From contig JAZSAT010000038.1 of the NCBI GenBank assembly GCA_045602025.1, positions 62,001 through 126,000 of the forward strand: DNA of 64,000 nt, written 5' to 3'. A program made the translations under genes and the position numbers. The notes beneath the pieces were generated by a model, which worked only from the letters and a program-made list of their open reading frames with translations, was not told the origin of the DNA and made no database searches. Positions 35,698 to 43,642 of the stretch are shown piece by piece; within the stretch, counting starts at the first letter, position 1, and every line of letters starts with the position of its first letter. This DNA is from RGIG5579 sp045602025. GTDB lineage: Bacteria > Bacillota > Clostridia > Oscillospirales > SIG627.

Positions 35698-36134
35698 GCC
35701 TTCTGACCCTTCCTGTCAATGAGAAGGTCCATCGCTTCCAGATATCCTTCAAAGCCTTTGCCGGTAATGGTCTTGATACAGGCAGAACGGATAAAGCTGA
35801 CCTGTCTGAATTCTTCCCTTTCGGAAACCTTGGAAATATGCACCTCCACCGTGGGAAGCGATACGGATTTTACCGCGTCAAGAATGGCAACGCTGGTATG
35901 GGTATAAGCGGCAGGATTGATCACAATACCGTCAAATTCTCCGTATGCAGACTGAATGGCATCCACAAGATCTCCTTCGTGGTTAGACTGAAAGATCTTC
36001 ACCTCCACCCCTCTTTTTTCCCCGTGGGCACGGATCAGATCACACAGATCCTTATATGTTTTATTTCCGTAATGCTCCGGCTCCCGAATTCCGAGAAAGT
36101 TTAGATTCGGGCCGTTGATCACCATCAATTTCAT
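35694..36134 (-). CDS. aroQ: 3-Dehydroquinate dehydratase, type II
   Basis: Removes water from 3-dehydroquinate to give 3-dehydroshikimate. The 146 residues are the usual length for the dodecameric type II enzyme. They show VINGPNLNFLGIREPEHYG (arginine and tyrosine of the active-site loop), IVINPAAYTHTSVAI, and VEVHISKVSEREEFR with the catalytic histidine. It sits between aroE-aroK and aroA with 4-bp overlaps on both sides. Confidence 0.97.
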   Translation of the reverse strand: MKLMVINGPNLNFLGIREPEHYGNKTYKDLCDLIRAHGEKRGVEVKIFQSNHEGDLVDAIQSAYGEFDGIVINPAAYTHTSVAILDAVKSVSLPTVEVHISKVSEREEFRQVSFIRSACIKTITGKGFEGYLEAMDLLIDRKGQKA

Positions 36135-37363
36135 TGTAACACCTTTAATATTTTTTCTGTATTTTCCGTAAGATCTCTGGATACCTCCACCGCAAGATCT
36201 GCGCAGGAGGTATAAATACCGTAACGCTCCTCATATCTCTTTTTCATATCCTCGGGATTTGAGGTAAGAGGTCTGTCTTTTGTGGAGATCAAGGCTTCAA
36301 GAGGCGCATCAAGAAACAGAATATCACCGTTTCCCTTCAGATAAGAAACATTTTCCTCCCGAAGAACAGCACCGCCGCCCGTGGCAATGACCTTCCCCTG
36401 AAAAGGCGCGATTTCCCGGATCACTTCACTTTCCAGATCACGGAAATGCTTTTCTCCCATTTGAGCGAAAATCTCGGGGATCTTTTTCCCTGCCTTTTCT
36501 CGGATCAGATCGTCCGTATCTAAAAAGTCCATATGCAAACTGCGGGCGATTTCTTTTCCGATGGTGCTCTTCCCGCTGCCGGGCATTCCCACAAGAACAA
36601 TATTTCTCTTTTCCTTTTGAATGCTCTTGTAAATGGGCAGAGTTTTTTCAAGAAGTCCCTTTTGCCCCGTAAAGATCTCCGCAGCGTATACCGCCTGAGA
36701 TACCAGCATATAAAGACCGTCAATACACGGGATCCCTCTCTTTTTCGCATCTAAAAGAAGCTTTGTTCTTCTCGGGTTGTAGATGGCATCCGCTACACCT
36801 GAAAGCTGTGGAAAGAAGGAGAGATCGATGGGACTTTCTCCCATATGAGGAAACATTCCGCAAGGAGTGGTATTGATGATCACTTCCGTATCGGAGAGAG
36901 TGATCGCTTTTTCATAAGTAATGCAGTCATCCTTTCCGGTTCGGCTGACTCTGAACACACTTTTTGCATGTAAGTGCTCACAAAGCTTTTTTGCCGTGCC
37001 GGAGGTTCCTCCGGAGCCGAGAATGAGAACCTTTTTTCCTTTTACAAAAATATTTCCGTATTCCAGCATTGCCTTCATACCGAGAAAATCCGTATTGTAT
37101 CCGAAAAGCTCTCCCCCGCGCTTTACAACGGTATTCACCGCACCGCAGAGCACCGCTTCCTCGGAGATCTCCTTCAAATACGGGATCACATCTTTTTTGT
37201 AAGGGATGGTCACATTGATGCCGTCAAAATCCCGACGGGTCATAAAATCATCAAGCTTTTCCTTTTCCACAGGCCAGAGAGCATAATCATAAAGCCCGAT
37301 CTTTTCGTGAATGATCGCCGAAAAGCTGTGTCCCAATTTTTCACCGATGCAGCCGTAGTTCAT
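36131..37363 (-). CDS. aroE: Shikimate dehydrogenase-shikimate kinase fusion
   Basis: One 410-residue protein carrying two steps. Residues 1 to about 250 are AroE: IGEKLGHSFSAIIHEKIG, the lysine motif INVTIPYKKDVIPYL, CGAVNTVV, NTDFLGM and VLILGSGGTSGTAKKL for NADPH. Residues about 255-410 are AroK: Walker A VGMPGSGKSTIG, DTDDLI, HFRDLESEVI, ATGGGAVLRE and the lid arginine in TKDRPLTSN. It thus makes shikimate and phosphorylates it. I use ATG at 37363 because it overlaps the aroC TGA (ATGA); the longer frame to 37507 runs inside aroC. The fused order E-K is unusual and worth noting. Confidence 0.95.
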   Translation of the reverse strand: MNYGCIGEKLGHSFSAIIHEKIGLYDYALWPVEKEKLDDFMTRRDFDGINVTIPYKKDVIPYLKEISEEAVLCGAVNTVVKRGGELFGYNTDFLGMKAMLEYGNIFVKGKKVLILGSGGTSGTAKKLCEHLHAKSVFRVSRTGKDDCITYEKAITLSDTEVIINTTPCGMFPHMGESPIDLSFFPQLSGVADAIYNPRRTKLLLDAKKRGIPCIDGLYMLVSQAVYAAEIFTGQKGLLEKTLPIYKSIQKEKRNIVLVGMPGSGKSTIGKEIARSLHMDFLDTDDLIREKAGKKIPEIFAQMGEKHFRDLESEVIREIAPFQGKVIATGGGAVLREENVSYLKGNGDILFLDAPLEALISTKDRPLTSNPEDMKKRYEERYGIYTSCADLAVEVSRDLTENTEKILKVLQ

Positions 37364-38463
37364 TTTTCTGCCTCCGGCAAGAAAAAGTCTGTTCCGAAAC
37401 GGGCGGTTAGCATATCGCAAAGAACCAGTGCCACCACGGAATCCAAAACGATCCTTGCCCGGTGAACGATACAGGGGTCGTGTCTGCCGCCAAAGGAGGT
37501 GCGGCACTCCTTCCCCTCGGATAAAAGCACCGTTTCCTGTTCCTTGGAAATAGTGGGAGTCGGCTTTACTGCACAGCGGAAGAGAAGGGGCATTCCGTTT
37601 GTAATACCGCCGTTGATACCGCCGTTTCGGTTGGTACGGGTCAAGACCCTTCCTTCGCTGTCAAGGCAGAAGGGATCGTTTGCTGCGCTTCCCTTCATTC
37701 GGCAAAGATCAAACCCGTCGCCGAATTCCACCCCTTTGATGGCGGGAATGGAAAAAACAGCGTGGGACAAAACCCCTTCCAGTGTATCAAACCAAGGCTC
37801 ACCCAATCCGCCGGGAACACCGAGAACACAGGTCTCAAGCACGCCGCCTACACTGTCCCCTTCTGTCTTGGCTTCCAAAATGACCTTTTTCATTTCTTCT
37901 TCCGCCAAGGAAGAAAGGGTAGGAAAGCTTTTTTCTTCTAAATCCAAAATATCTTTTTCTATATTTTCAAAGGAAATATCCTTTACATCCATGATCGACT
38001 GAATATGGGTTCCGATGCGTATTCCTTTTTCCTTCAGCATTTCTCTGAAAATAGCACCTGCCGCAACCAGCGGTGCCGTAATTCTGCCGGAAAAATGGCC
38101 TCCCCCGTTGGGATCCTGAAATCCGTGATACTTCAGCTGCGCCGAAAAATCCGCATGACCGGGACGAAGAGCCTTTTCCTTCTGATAGTCGGAGGATCTT
38201 TGCTCCTTATTGGGAATCAGTATGCAAAGAGGGGTACCTGTAGTCCTTCCCTTGTAAACACCGCTGACAATGCGAAAGGGGTCTGATTCCTGTCGGGCGG
38301 TGGAAATACTCCCCGAAGGACGCCGAAGGGACAGTGCCTTTTCTATTTTTTCTTCCGATACTGGAATGCCGGGAGTCAATCCATCGATCACACAGCCGAT
38401 CTCTTTGCCGTGGCTTTCTCCGAACAGGGTTAACGAAACGGATGTTCCAAAGGTATTTTTCAT
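37360..38463 (-). CDS. aroC: Chorismate synthase
   Basis: Converts EPSP to chorismate using reduced flavin. The 367-residue protein has the full set of signatures: TLFGESHGKEIGCVIDGL, RRPSGSISTARQESD, PGHADFSAQLKYHGFQDPNG, GRITAPLVAAGAI, EFGDGFDLCRMKGS, NGGINGGITNGMPL and the C-terminal GRHDPCIVHRA. There is no fused flavin reductase domain. It overlaps aroB and aroE-aroK by 4 bp each. Confidence 0.97.
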   Translation of the reverse strand: MKNTFGTSVSLTLFGESHGKEIGCVIDGLTPGIPVSEEKIEKALSLRRPSGSISTARQESDPFRIVSGVYKGRTTGTPLCILIPNKEQRSSDYQKEKALRPGHADFSAQLKYHGFQDPNGGGHFSGRITAPLVAAGAIFREMLKEKGIRIGTHIQSIMDVKDISFENIEKDILDLEEKSFPTLSSLAEEEMKKVILEAKTEGDSVGGVLETCVLGVPGGLGEPWFDTLEGVLSHAVFSIPAIKGVEFGDGFDLCRMKGSAANDPFCLDSEGRVLTRTNRNGGINGGITNGMPLLFRCAVKPTPTISKEQETVLLSEGKECRTSFGGRHDPCIVHRARIVLDSVVALVLCDMLTARFGTDFFLPEAEK

Positions 38464-39476
38464 AGTTTTCCGCCTCTCACTTTTTCAGCAAAATCACAAA
38501 AAGGCAGCTTTTCCATACGGAAAGCTCCCACCTCATCCACACGGACAATGGTAATATCCTCTCCCGACATTTTCTTGTCGTGAGAAAGAGACGCCACAAG
38601 GGCTTCTGCATCCCCTTCCCATTTTGTGGGAAGAGAAAGCTTTTCAAGAACAGGCAAAAGTCTTTCTCTTACCTTTTCCGAGCACATGGGGATCATACCG
38701 AGCGCAACACTTTCCCCGTGATAATAGGGGTCAGAGGTCCGAAAGCTTTCGCTTTCGATGGCGTGGGCCAGGGTATGACCGAAATTGAGTACCTTACGAA
38801 GGCCCGCTTCCTTTTCGTCCTCTTCCACTACCATTTTCTTGGCAAGAAGACTTTTTTCGATAATGGTATCGATCTTTTCCATAGGATCGCCCTCCTCAAA
38901 CAGAGCGAAAAAATCCTTGTCAAAGGTCAGAGCCATTTTCACCGATTCCGCAAGTCCGTTTGCGATCTGTCTTTTGGGCAGAGAATCAAGAACCTCCGGA
39001 TCGATCAAAACTGCTTTCGGCGGATAAAAGGCACCCACCATATTCTTCAGCCCTCGGAAATTAATGGCAACCTTTCCGCCGATGGAGGAATCCACCTGGG
39101 ACAAGATGGTCGTAGGAATGTTATAAAAATCCACGCCTCTTAAAAAGCTTGATGCCACAAAGCCCCCAAGGTCTCCCACCACACCGCCGCCAAGGGAGAT
39201 GAGGCAATCGCTGCGGGTAAAGCCTTTTTCCAGCATAAAGCCGAGGATCGCGTCAAAAGACGCCATACTCTTGGAATCCTCCCCGGGTTTTATCACAAAA
39301 AGATAAGGCTCCTTGCACTGCCGGGAAAGGGTATCAATATATGCCTCCGGAATATTTTCATCGGTCAGAATAAGGCACTTGCGGGAAAGATTGAGCTTTT
39401 CTCCCGCCAAAGAAAGAACGCCCCGTTCCAGATAAATGGGGTAAGCTGCGCTTTGCGTTCGGATAGAAAGAGTCAT
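38460..39476 (-). CDS. aroB: 3-Dehydroquinate synthase
   Basis: Cyclises DAHP to 3-dehydroquinate. The 338 residues show the NAD-binding SLGGGVVGDLGGFVASSFLR, the substrate site IPTTILSQVDSSIGGKVAIN, the metal ligands ESVKMAL (E), LNFGHTLAHAIE (H) and YYHGESVALGM (H). AroB is encoded early in the operon, 8 bp after pheA, although it acts second in the pathway. Confidence 0.97.
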   Translation of the reverse strand: MTLSIRTQSAAYPIYLERGVLSLAGEKLNLSRKCLILTDENIPEAYIDTLSRQCKEPYLFVIKPGEDSKSMASFDAILGFMLEKGFTRSDCLISLGGGVVGDLGGFVASSFLRGVDFYNIPTTILSQVDSSIGGKVAINFRGLKNMVGAFYPPKAVLIDPEVLDSLPKRQIANGLAESVKMALTFDKDFFALFEEGDPMEKIDTIIEKSLLAKKMVVEEDEKEAGLRKVLNFGHTLAHAIESESFRTSDPYYHGESVALGMIPMCSEKVRERLLPVLEKLSLPTKWEGDAEALVASLSHDKKMSGEDITIVRVDEVGAFRMEKLPFCDFAEKVRGGKL

Positions 39477-39484
39477 TTTGCCTC

Positions 39485-40582
39485 CTAAGATAATTTGCTT
39501 TCTTTTTCAAAAGAGCCGAGCACCTTCAGGTCGTTACAGTTTTCTCCCAGAATCGCCAGCATCTTCTCACCCTCTTCCGAGCGGATCCTTCCTTCTCCTT
39601 CGCAGAAGAAATAATATTCCCAGGACAGGTTCTTGGTAGGACGGCTCTTAATGGCGCGCAGGTTAAAGCCGTGGGTACCGATGGCAGAAATTGCCTTTGC
39701 AAGGGCACCCGCTTCATTTTTAACGGTAAAGAGCATCACAAACTGATTCTCTTCGGAAGAAGGGTTCTTTTGGGTGCGGGAAAAAACGGCAAAGCGCGTA
39801 GTATTGCCGCCGCTTTCGTGAATATGCCCCCGAAGCACCTGAAGCCCGAATTCCTCTGCCGCCTCAAGGCTTCCGATGGCGGCAAGAGTGGGGTCGTCGG
39901 ATTCTGCCACTCTTTTGGCGGCAACGGCGGTATTCACCGCCTCCTCGGTCTTCACCCCAAGCTGCTTTAAAAAGGGTGCGCACTGGGACAGTGCCTGAGG
40001 ATGGCTGATTACGGTTTTGATCTGAGAAAGAGATGCTCCCTTTTTCGCAAGAAGGTTCTGCTCGATCTCAATATCATAAATGCCGTTGATATAAAGGGAG
40101 CCGAAAAAGGCAAGGTCCATCACCTTTCCCACATCGCCCCCGGTACTGTTTTCCAAAGGAAGGACAGCCACATCGCTTCTTCCCTCCTCCACCGCACGGT
40201 ACGCAGCTTCAAAATCGGGGTATCCCACTGCCTCCCCATCGGGGAAGATCTTCTTTGCCGCAATTTCGGCAAAAGCACCGTGTACCCCGGAAAAGGCTAC
40301 CTGCATACCGCTGACAAGCCTTTTCTGATAGGCTTTGGAAATATCCATCACAGAATGAAGATAATTTACATAATATCCGCGAAGTGTCTCGCTATCCACA
40401 CGGTCTGCGCCCTTTTGGAGAACGATCTCCTCCCGGGCAGGGTCAAAAATAGGCATGCCCGTTTCTTTTTTGTAAAGAGCTACCTTTTCCGCCGCCTTCA
40501 TACGCTGGCAGAAAAGAGAGGCCATTTCACGGTCAATGCGGTCGATCTCACCGCGCGCTTCTGTCAAAAGATCTTTGTTCAT
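39485..40582 (-). CDS. pheA: Chorismate mutase-prephenate dehydratase (P-protein)
   Basis: A 365-residue bifunctional enzyme leading to phenylpyruvate. Residues 1 to about 85 are an AroQ-type chorismate mutase (RGEIDRIDREMASLFCQRM). Residues about 94-270 are the dehydratase, with PLENSTGGD and the catalytic threonine in GGNTTRFAVF. Residues about 280-360 are the ACT regulatory domain. The phenylalanine-binding pair normally reading GALV and ESRP is GALA (292-295) and KSRP (312-315) here; the Glu to Lys change may alter feedback by phenylalanine. Its start overlaps the aminotransferase stop (TAATG). Confidence 0.96.
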   Translation of the reverse strand: MNKDLLTEARGEIDRIDREMASLFCQRMKAAEKVALYKKETGMPIFDPAREEIVLQKGADRVDSETLRGYYVNYLHSVMDISKAYQKRLVSGMQVAFSGVHGAFAEIAAKKIFPDGEAVGYPDFEAAYRAVEEGRSDVAVLPLENSTGGDVGKVMDLAFFGSLYINGIYDIEIEQNLLAKKGASLSQIKTVISHPQALSQCAPFLKQLGVKTEEAVNTAVAAKRVAESDDPTLAAIGSLEAAEEFGLQVLRGHIHESGGNTTRFAVFSRTQKNPSSEENQFVMLFTVKNEAGALAKAISAIGTHGFNLRAIKSRPTKNLSWEYYFFCEGEGRIRSEEGEKMLAILGENCNDLKVLGSFEKESKLS

Positions 40583-41766
40583 TACTTGTACTCCTCCATC
40601 AGCTTGCGGAAAGCAGGCAGGGAATTCACAATGGTATCACGGCTGACACAGTACGCGATCCTCACAAAGCCCTTGACACCGAAGGAATCGCTGGGTACCA
40701 CCAGAAGATCGTATTTCTTTGCTTTTTCCGCAAAGGCATTTGCATCCTCTTCGGGAGATTTTACAAAAAGATAGAAGGCTCCCTCGGGAGGCGTGACCAC
40801 ATATCCCATTTCGGAAAGATTCTCCGATAAAATACGGCAGTTTTCTCTGTATGCCTCTACATCACTTGTTACACCGAGGCATTTTAAGATCACTCTCTGC
40901 CAAAGGGAAGGTGCGCAAACAAAGCCAAGGCTTCTGCCCGCACCGCAGACAGCGGCAAACACATCACGGGCATTTTCCATTTTGGGAGAAACCAAAAGAT
41001 AACCAATTCTCTCACCGGGGAGAGATAAGGACTTACTGTAGGAATAGCCTACCAGCGTGCGGTCGTAAAGATTCGGAAGATAAGGAACGCTTCCCTTTCC
41101 GTAATAAAGCTCACGGTAAGGCTCGTCGCTGAGAAGGTAGATTTCTGTTCCGTACTCCTTCTCTTTTTTACGAAGAACATCGGCAAGCTTTCTCAGGCTT
41201 TCTTCGGAATATACCGCGCCGGTGGGGTTGTTGGGGGAGTTGAGAAGGACTACCTTGGTGTTTGCGGTGATGGCCTCCTCCATTTTTTCAAGATCAAGCT
41301 GGAAGGAGGGCATCTTACAGCAAACAGGCACAAGCTTTCCGCCTGCCTTTTCGATGAAAACGCGATACTCGGGGAAAAAGGGTGCGGGAACCACAACCTC
41401 ATCTCCGGGATTCAAAAGAGCATGAAGTGCACAGGTAAGAGATGCGGCAGCACCGCAGGTCATATAGATAAATTCCCCTTTTGCCTCAAAGCCGAATCTT
41501 TCTTTAACAGAATCGGCAATGGCACCTCTTACCCCCATATCACCTGCAGAAGAGGTATATCCGTGGAGAAGGCAAGGGTTCATTTCCTTTACAAGCTCTG
41601 TGATGGCTTCGCCGATCTGATCGGGCGCGGGAATACTGGGATTTCCCAGAGAAAAATCATATACATTTTCCGGACCGATCTCTCTTTTTCTTTTTGCACC
41701 GTATTCCGCAATGGCACGGATCACCGAGCTTTCATAACCGAGCTTCATCATTTCCTGTGAGATCAT
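40582..41766 (-). CDS. Class I pyridoxal phosphate aminotransferase, probably aromatic
   Basis: First structural gene of the operon (394 aa). Marks of the fold I aspartate aminotransferase group: NVYDFSLGNPSIPAP, TCGAAASLTCALHALLNPGDE for cofactor phosphate, LLNSPNNPTGAVYSEESL, SDEPYRELYYG, and the cofactor lysine in VGYSYSKSLSLPGERIGYLL. In this setting it most likely transaminates phenylpyruvate and 4-hydroxyphenylpyruvate, completing phenylalanine and tyrosine synthesis; that specificity is inferred from context. It lies directly behind the attenuator at 41790-41835 and starts with GGAGG-spaced ATG 41766. Confidence 0.9.
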   Translation of the reverse strand: MISQEMMKLGYESSVIRAIAEYGAKRKREIGPENVYDFSLGNPSIPAPDQIGEAITELVKEMNPCLLHGYTSSAGDMGVRGAIADSVKERFGFEAKGEFIYMTCGAAASLTCALHALLNPGDEVVVPAPFFPEYRVFIEKAGGKLVPVCCKMPSFQLDLEKMEEAITANTKVVLLNSPNNPTGAVYSEESLRKLADVLRKKEKEYGTEIYLLSDEPYRELYYGKGSVPYLPNLYDRTLVGYSYSKSLSLPGERIGYLLVSPKMENARDVFAAVCGAGRSLGFVCAPSLWQRVILKCLGVTSDVEAYRENCRILSENLSEMGYVVTPPEGAFYLFVKSPEEDANAFAEKAKKYDLLVVPSDSFGVKGFVRIAYCVSRDTIVNSLPAFRKLMEEYK

Positions 41767-41789
41767 TTTTTCTTTCCTCCAAACAAAAT

Positions 41790-41835
41790 AAAAAAATCCG
41801 CCGTTCCGTTTTATTGCAAAACAGGAAATGCGGAC
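41790..41835 (-). terminator. Attenuator terminator of the phenylalanine/tyrosine operon
   Basis: On the minus strand GTCCGC...TTCC-T-GTTTT, loop GCAA, then AAAAC-GGAA...GCGGA and seven T, ending 23 bp before the first structural gene. The left-arm GTCCGC can instead pair with GCGGAC inside the leader peptide frame (41886-41881), giving a competing antiterminator. Confidence 0.85.
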
Positions 41836-41859
41836 GATCTGAACTTTAGAAAATAGTAC

Positions 41860-41925
41860 TTATTTTCCGGAGCACAGGCAGTCCGCTGCAGTAAAGTAAT
41901 AAAATCGAGCAAAATACTGAGTCAT
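41860..41925 (-). CDS. Phe/Tyr-rich leader peptide controlling attenuation
   Basis: A 21-residue frame reading MTQYFARFYYFTAADCLCSGK. Six of residues 4-11 are Phe or Tyr (Y4 F5 F8 Y9 Y10 F11), far above chance. ATG at 41925 follows a strong AAAGGAG (41940-41934) with an 8-nt gap, downstream of a consensus promoter and upstream of the attenuator. When charged tRNA-Phe or tRNA-Tyr is scarce, a ribosome stalled in the run should leave GCGGAC of codons 14-15 free to pair with GTCCGC and open the operon. This mirrors pheL-type control but senses both end products. It is too short for usual gene calling. Confidence 0.85.
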   Translation of the reverse strand: MTQYFARFYYFTAADCLCSGK

Positions 41926-41955
41926 ACCGCCGTCTCCTTTCAAAAATTTTTATCT

Positions 41956-41984
41956 ATTATATGATAGATAACGAAAAAAGTCAA
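41956..41984 (-). promoter_or_regulatory. Sigma-A promoter of the phenylalanine/tyrosine operon
   Basis: TTGACT (41984-41979), 17-bp spacer, perfect TATAAT (41961-41956). Transcription would start about 20 bp before the leader peptide ATG. Confidence 0.9.
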
Positions 41985-41997
41985 GCAAAAACAAGAA

Positions 41998-42023
41998 AAA
42001 AAGCCCGAAGATTCGGACTTTTT
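41998..42023 (-). terminator. Terminator of the spoIIA operon
   Basis: AAAAAGcCCGAA / TTCGGaCTTTTT with a single mismatch, touching the sigF stop codon and preceding the aromatic operon promoter. Confidence 0.8.
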
Positions 42024-42745
42024 CACGAAGCGGAGAAGAATTCCTCCCGCATTTTTTTCAAGATTCTCTTTTCTTCCCTCGATACCTTCACCTGCGTCAG
42101 TCCCAAAAGGCGGGCAGTCTGCTCCTGGGTCATAGCGCGAAAATACCGAAGCTCAATGAGTCTCTTTTCCTCCACAGGTAAATTGGAGACCGCTTCCCGA
42201 AGGGCAATTTTACTTACCTCCTCTTCAATGCTGTCCTCTCCGATGATCTTTTCGGGGGAAAAGCCCGTGGCTTCATCCTCTGCGTAAAGGGAAAGGGCAG
42301 GCCTTGCGGATTCCATGGCGAGAACCGCCTTTTCTTCGCTGAGGGAAAGGGCCTTGCAAATGGTCTCCATGGTGGGACTTTTTCCCTCTTTTTTCTCGTA
42401 TTCCTCCGAGAATCTGAAAATAGAAGCTGCGTTGCTTCGCATCTCACGGCTGATCTTGATCCATCCGTCATCCCGCAGAAAACGCTTGATCTCCCCTAAA
42501 ATAAGAGGAACCGCGTAGGTGGTAAAGCGGCAGTTTTTATCTTCCTTGAAGCCGCGGATGGCCTTGATCATTCCCACAGAACCGATCTGGATCAGATCCT
42601 CAAGTTCTACCCCGCGCCCCACAAAGCGAAGGGCGATGCTCTTCACAAGACCCATATTGGTGGAAACGATCTTTTCCATTGCCTTTTCATCCCCCTCTTG
42701 CGCCGCAAGAAGGGTATTATTATCGTTGATAAAGGGCGTTGTCAT
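42023..42745 (-). CDS. sigF: Sporulation sigma factor SigF
   Basis: The first forespore-specific sigma factor. The 240 residues contain region 2 (MGLVKSIALRFVGRGVELED, LIQIGSVGMIKAIRGFKEDK, RFTTYAVPLILGEIKRFLRD) and the region 4 helix-turn-helix (MTQEQTARLLGLTQVKVSRE). It is held inactive by SpoIIAB and released through SpoIIAA, both encoded directly upstream in the same operon. Its start overlaps the spoIIAB stop by ATGA. Confidence 0.96.
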   Translation of the reverse strand: MTTPFINDNNTLLAAQEGDEKAMEKIVSTNMGLVKSIALRFVGRGVELEDLIQIGSVGMIKAIRGFKEDKNCRFTTYAVPLILGEIKRFLRDDGWIKISREMRSNAASIFRFSEEYEKKEGKSPTMETICKALSLSEEKAVLAMESARPALSLYAEDEATGFSPEKIIGEDSIEEEVSKIALREAVSNLPVEEKRLIELRYFRAMTQEQTARLLGLTQVKVSREEKRILKKMREEFFSAS

Positions 42746-43173
42746 CCAAGCTTTTTTCTCATGGTAATTCTGGTAAAGCCGGGCTTTGTGCTGATCCGGA
42801 CTCCGTCACAAAAGGCGGAAATAATGGGAAGGCCCATTCCGCTGCGCTCCCCTTCCCGATCGGTAGTGAAAAAGGGCTCCATTGCCTTCTCCACATCCTC
42901 GATCCCGCGTCCTTTATCCGTCACGCGCAAAACCAGGGTCCTATCCGAATAGAAGATCATTTCCAGAAAAACAAATTTCCCTTTATTTTCTCCCGAATAG
43001 CCATGTACAATGGCATTGGTCACCGCTTCACTTACTACCGTTTTGATATCGGCAAGCTGAGAAGGGGTCACTCCAAGATGCATCAAAAATCCCGCCGTTA
43101 CAATGCGGGCAAAGCTTTCATTTTGTCCCAGTGCAGGAAAGCGCACCCGAACGGAATTGATAACTTCCTTCAT
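42742..43173 (-). CDS. spoIIAB: Anti-sigma F factor and kinase SpoIIAB
   Basis: A GHKL-family serine kinase of 143 residues that binds SigF and phosphorylates SpoIIAA. The ATP-binding boxes are visible: EAVTNAIVHGY (N box), DKGRGIEDVEKAMEPFFTT (G1 box) and GMGLPIISAF (G2 box). The length equals that of known SpoIIAB proteins. It lies 23 bp after spoIIAA and overlaps sigF by 4 bp, as in other spore formers. Confidence 0.96.
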   Translation of the reverse strand: MKEVINSVRVRFPALGQNESFARIVTAGFLMHLGVTPSQLADIKTVVSEAVTNAIVHGYSGENKGKFVFLEMIFYSDRTLVLRVTDKGRGIEDVEKAMEPFFTTDREGERSGMGLPIISAFCDGVRISTKPGFTRITMRKKLG

Positions 43174-43196
43174 GTTTTTTCCTCACATTCTCTTTG

Positions 43197-43508
43197 TCAT
43201 AAATACTTTGTTTCGATCCTTTTATCCATTCCCGCAAGGCGAAGGATCTTCATACACCCCTCGGTAGGATTTAAAAGCACAAGCTTTGCGCCCGCCTCAT
43301 CGCACTTTCTTTTTCTGCCGAGGATCAACCCCAGTCCCGAGGAATCCATAAACTCCGTTTCCCCAAGATCAATGAGAAGCCTTAAGGGCTTTTTTTCCTC
43401 AAACTGCCGATCGATCTCCTCCCGCAAGGAAGCGGCACTGTGGTGATCAATATCCCCGGTAATATGCGCGATCAGATCCTCATCTTTTACAGCTATGATC
43501 AGTTTCAT
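43197..43508 (-). CDS. spoIIAA: Anti-sigma F factor antagonist SpoIIAA
   Basis: A STAS-domain protein of 103 residues. The phosphorylatable serine lies in FMDSSGLGLILGR (S about 57), where SpoIIAB acts and SpoIIE dephosphorylates. ITGDIDHHSAASLREEID is the usual N-terminal STAS strand-helix. First gene of spoIIA. I could not find a convincing sigma-H promoter in the 130 bp upstream, which is shared with the divergent exonuclease III gene. Confidence 0.95.
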   Translation of the reverse strand: MKLIIAVKDEDLIAHITGDIDHHSAASLREEIDRQFEEKKPLRLLIDLGETEFMDSSGLGLILGRKRKCDEAGAKLVLLNPTEGCMKILRLAGMDKRIETKYL

Positions 43509-43590
43509 CGTCCTTTTCCTTTCTTGTTACTGTCTTTATCTTACAAAACAAAAAGAGCAAATTTTGTCATACTCTGTCACTCCCGCCTCG

Positions 43591-43618
43591 TTGACTTTTT
43601 TGTAAAAGAAGGTATAAT
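43591..43618 (+). promoter_or_regulatory. Sigma-A promoter of the exonuclease III gene
   Basis: TTGACT (43591-43596), 16 bp, TATAAT (43613-43618), 25 bp before ATG 43643 with GGAAGG between. Confidence 0.85.
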
Positions 43619-43642
43619 AAAATCCGAAAGGAAGGTTTTTGT

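Noticed and set aside
41767..42000. T-box riboswitch before the aromatic operon
   Set aside because: No T-box core sequence and no specifier-loop layout could be seen; the short Phe/Tyr-rich frame with competing hairpins explains the leader better.
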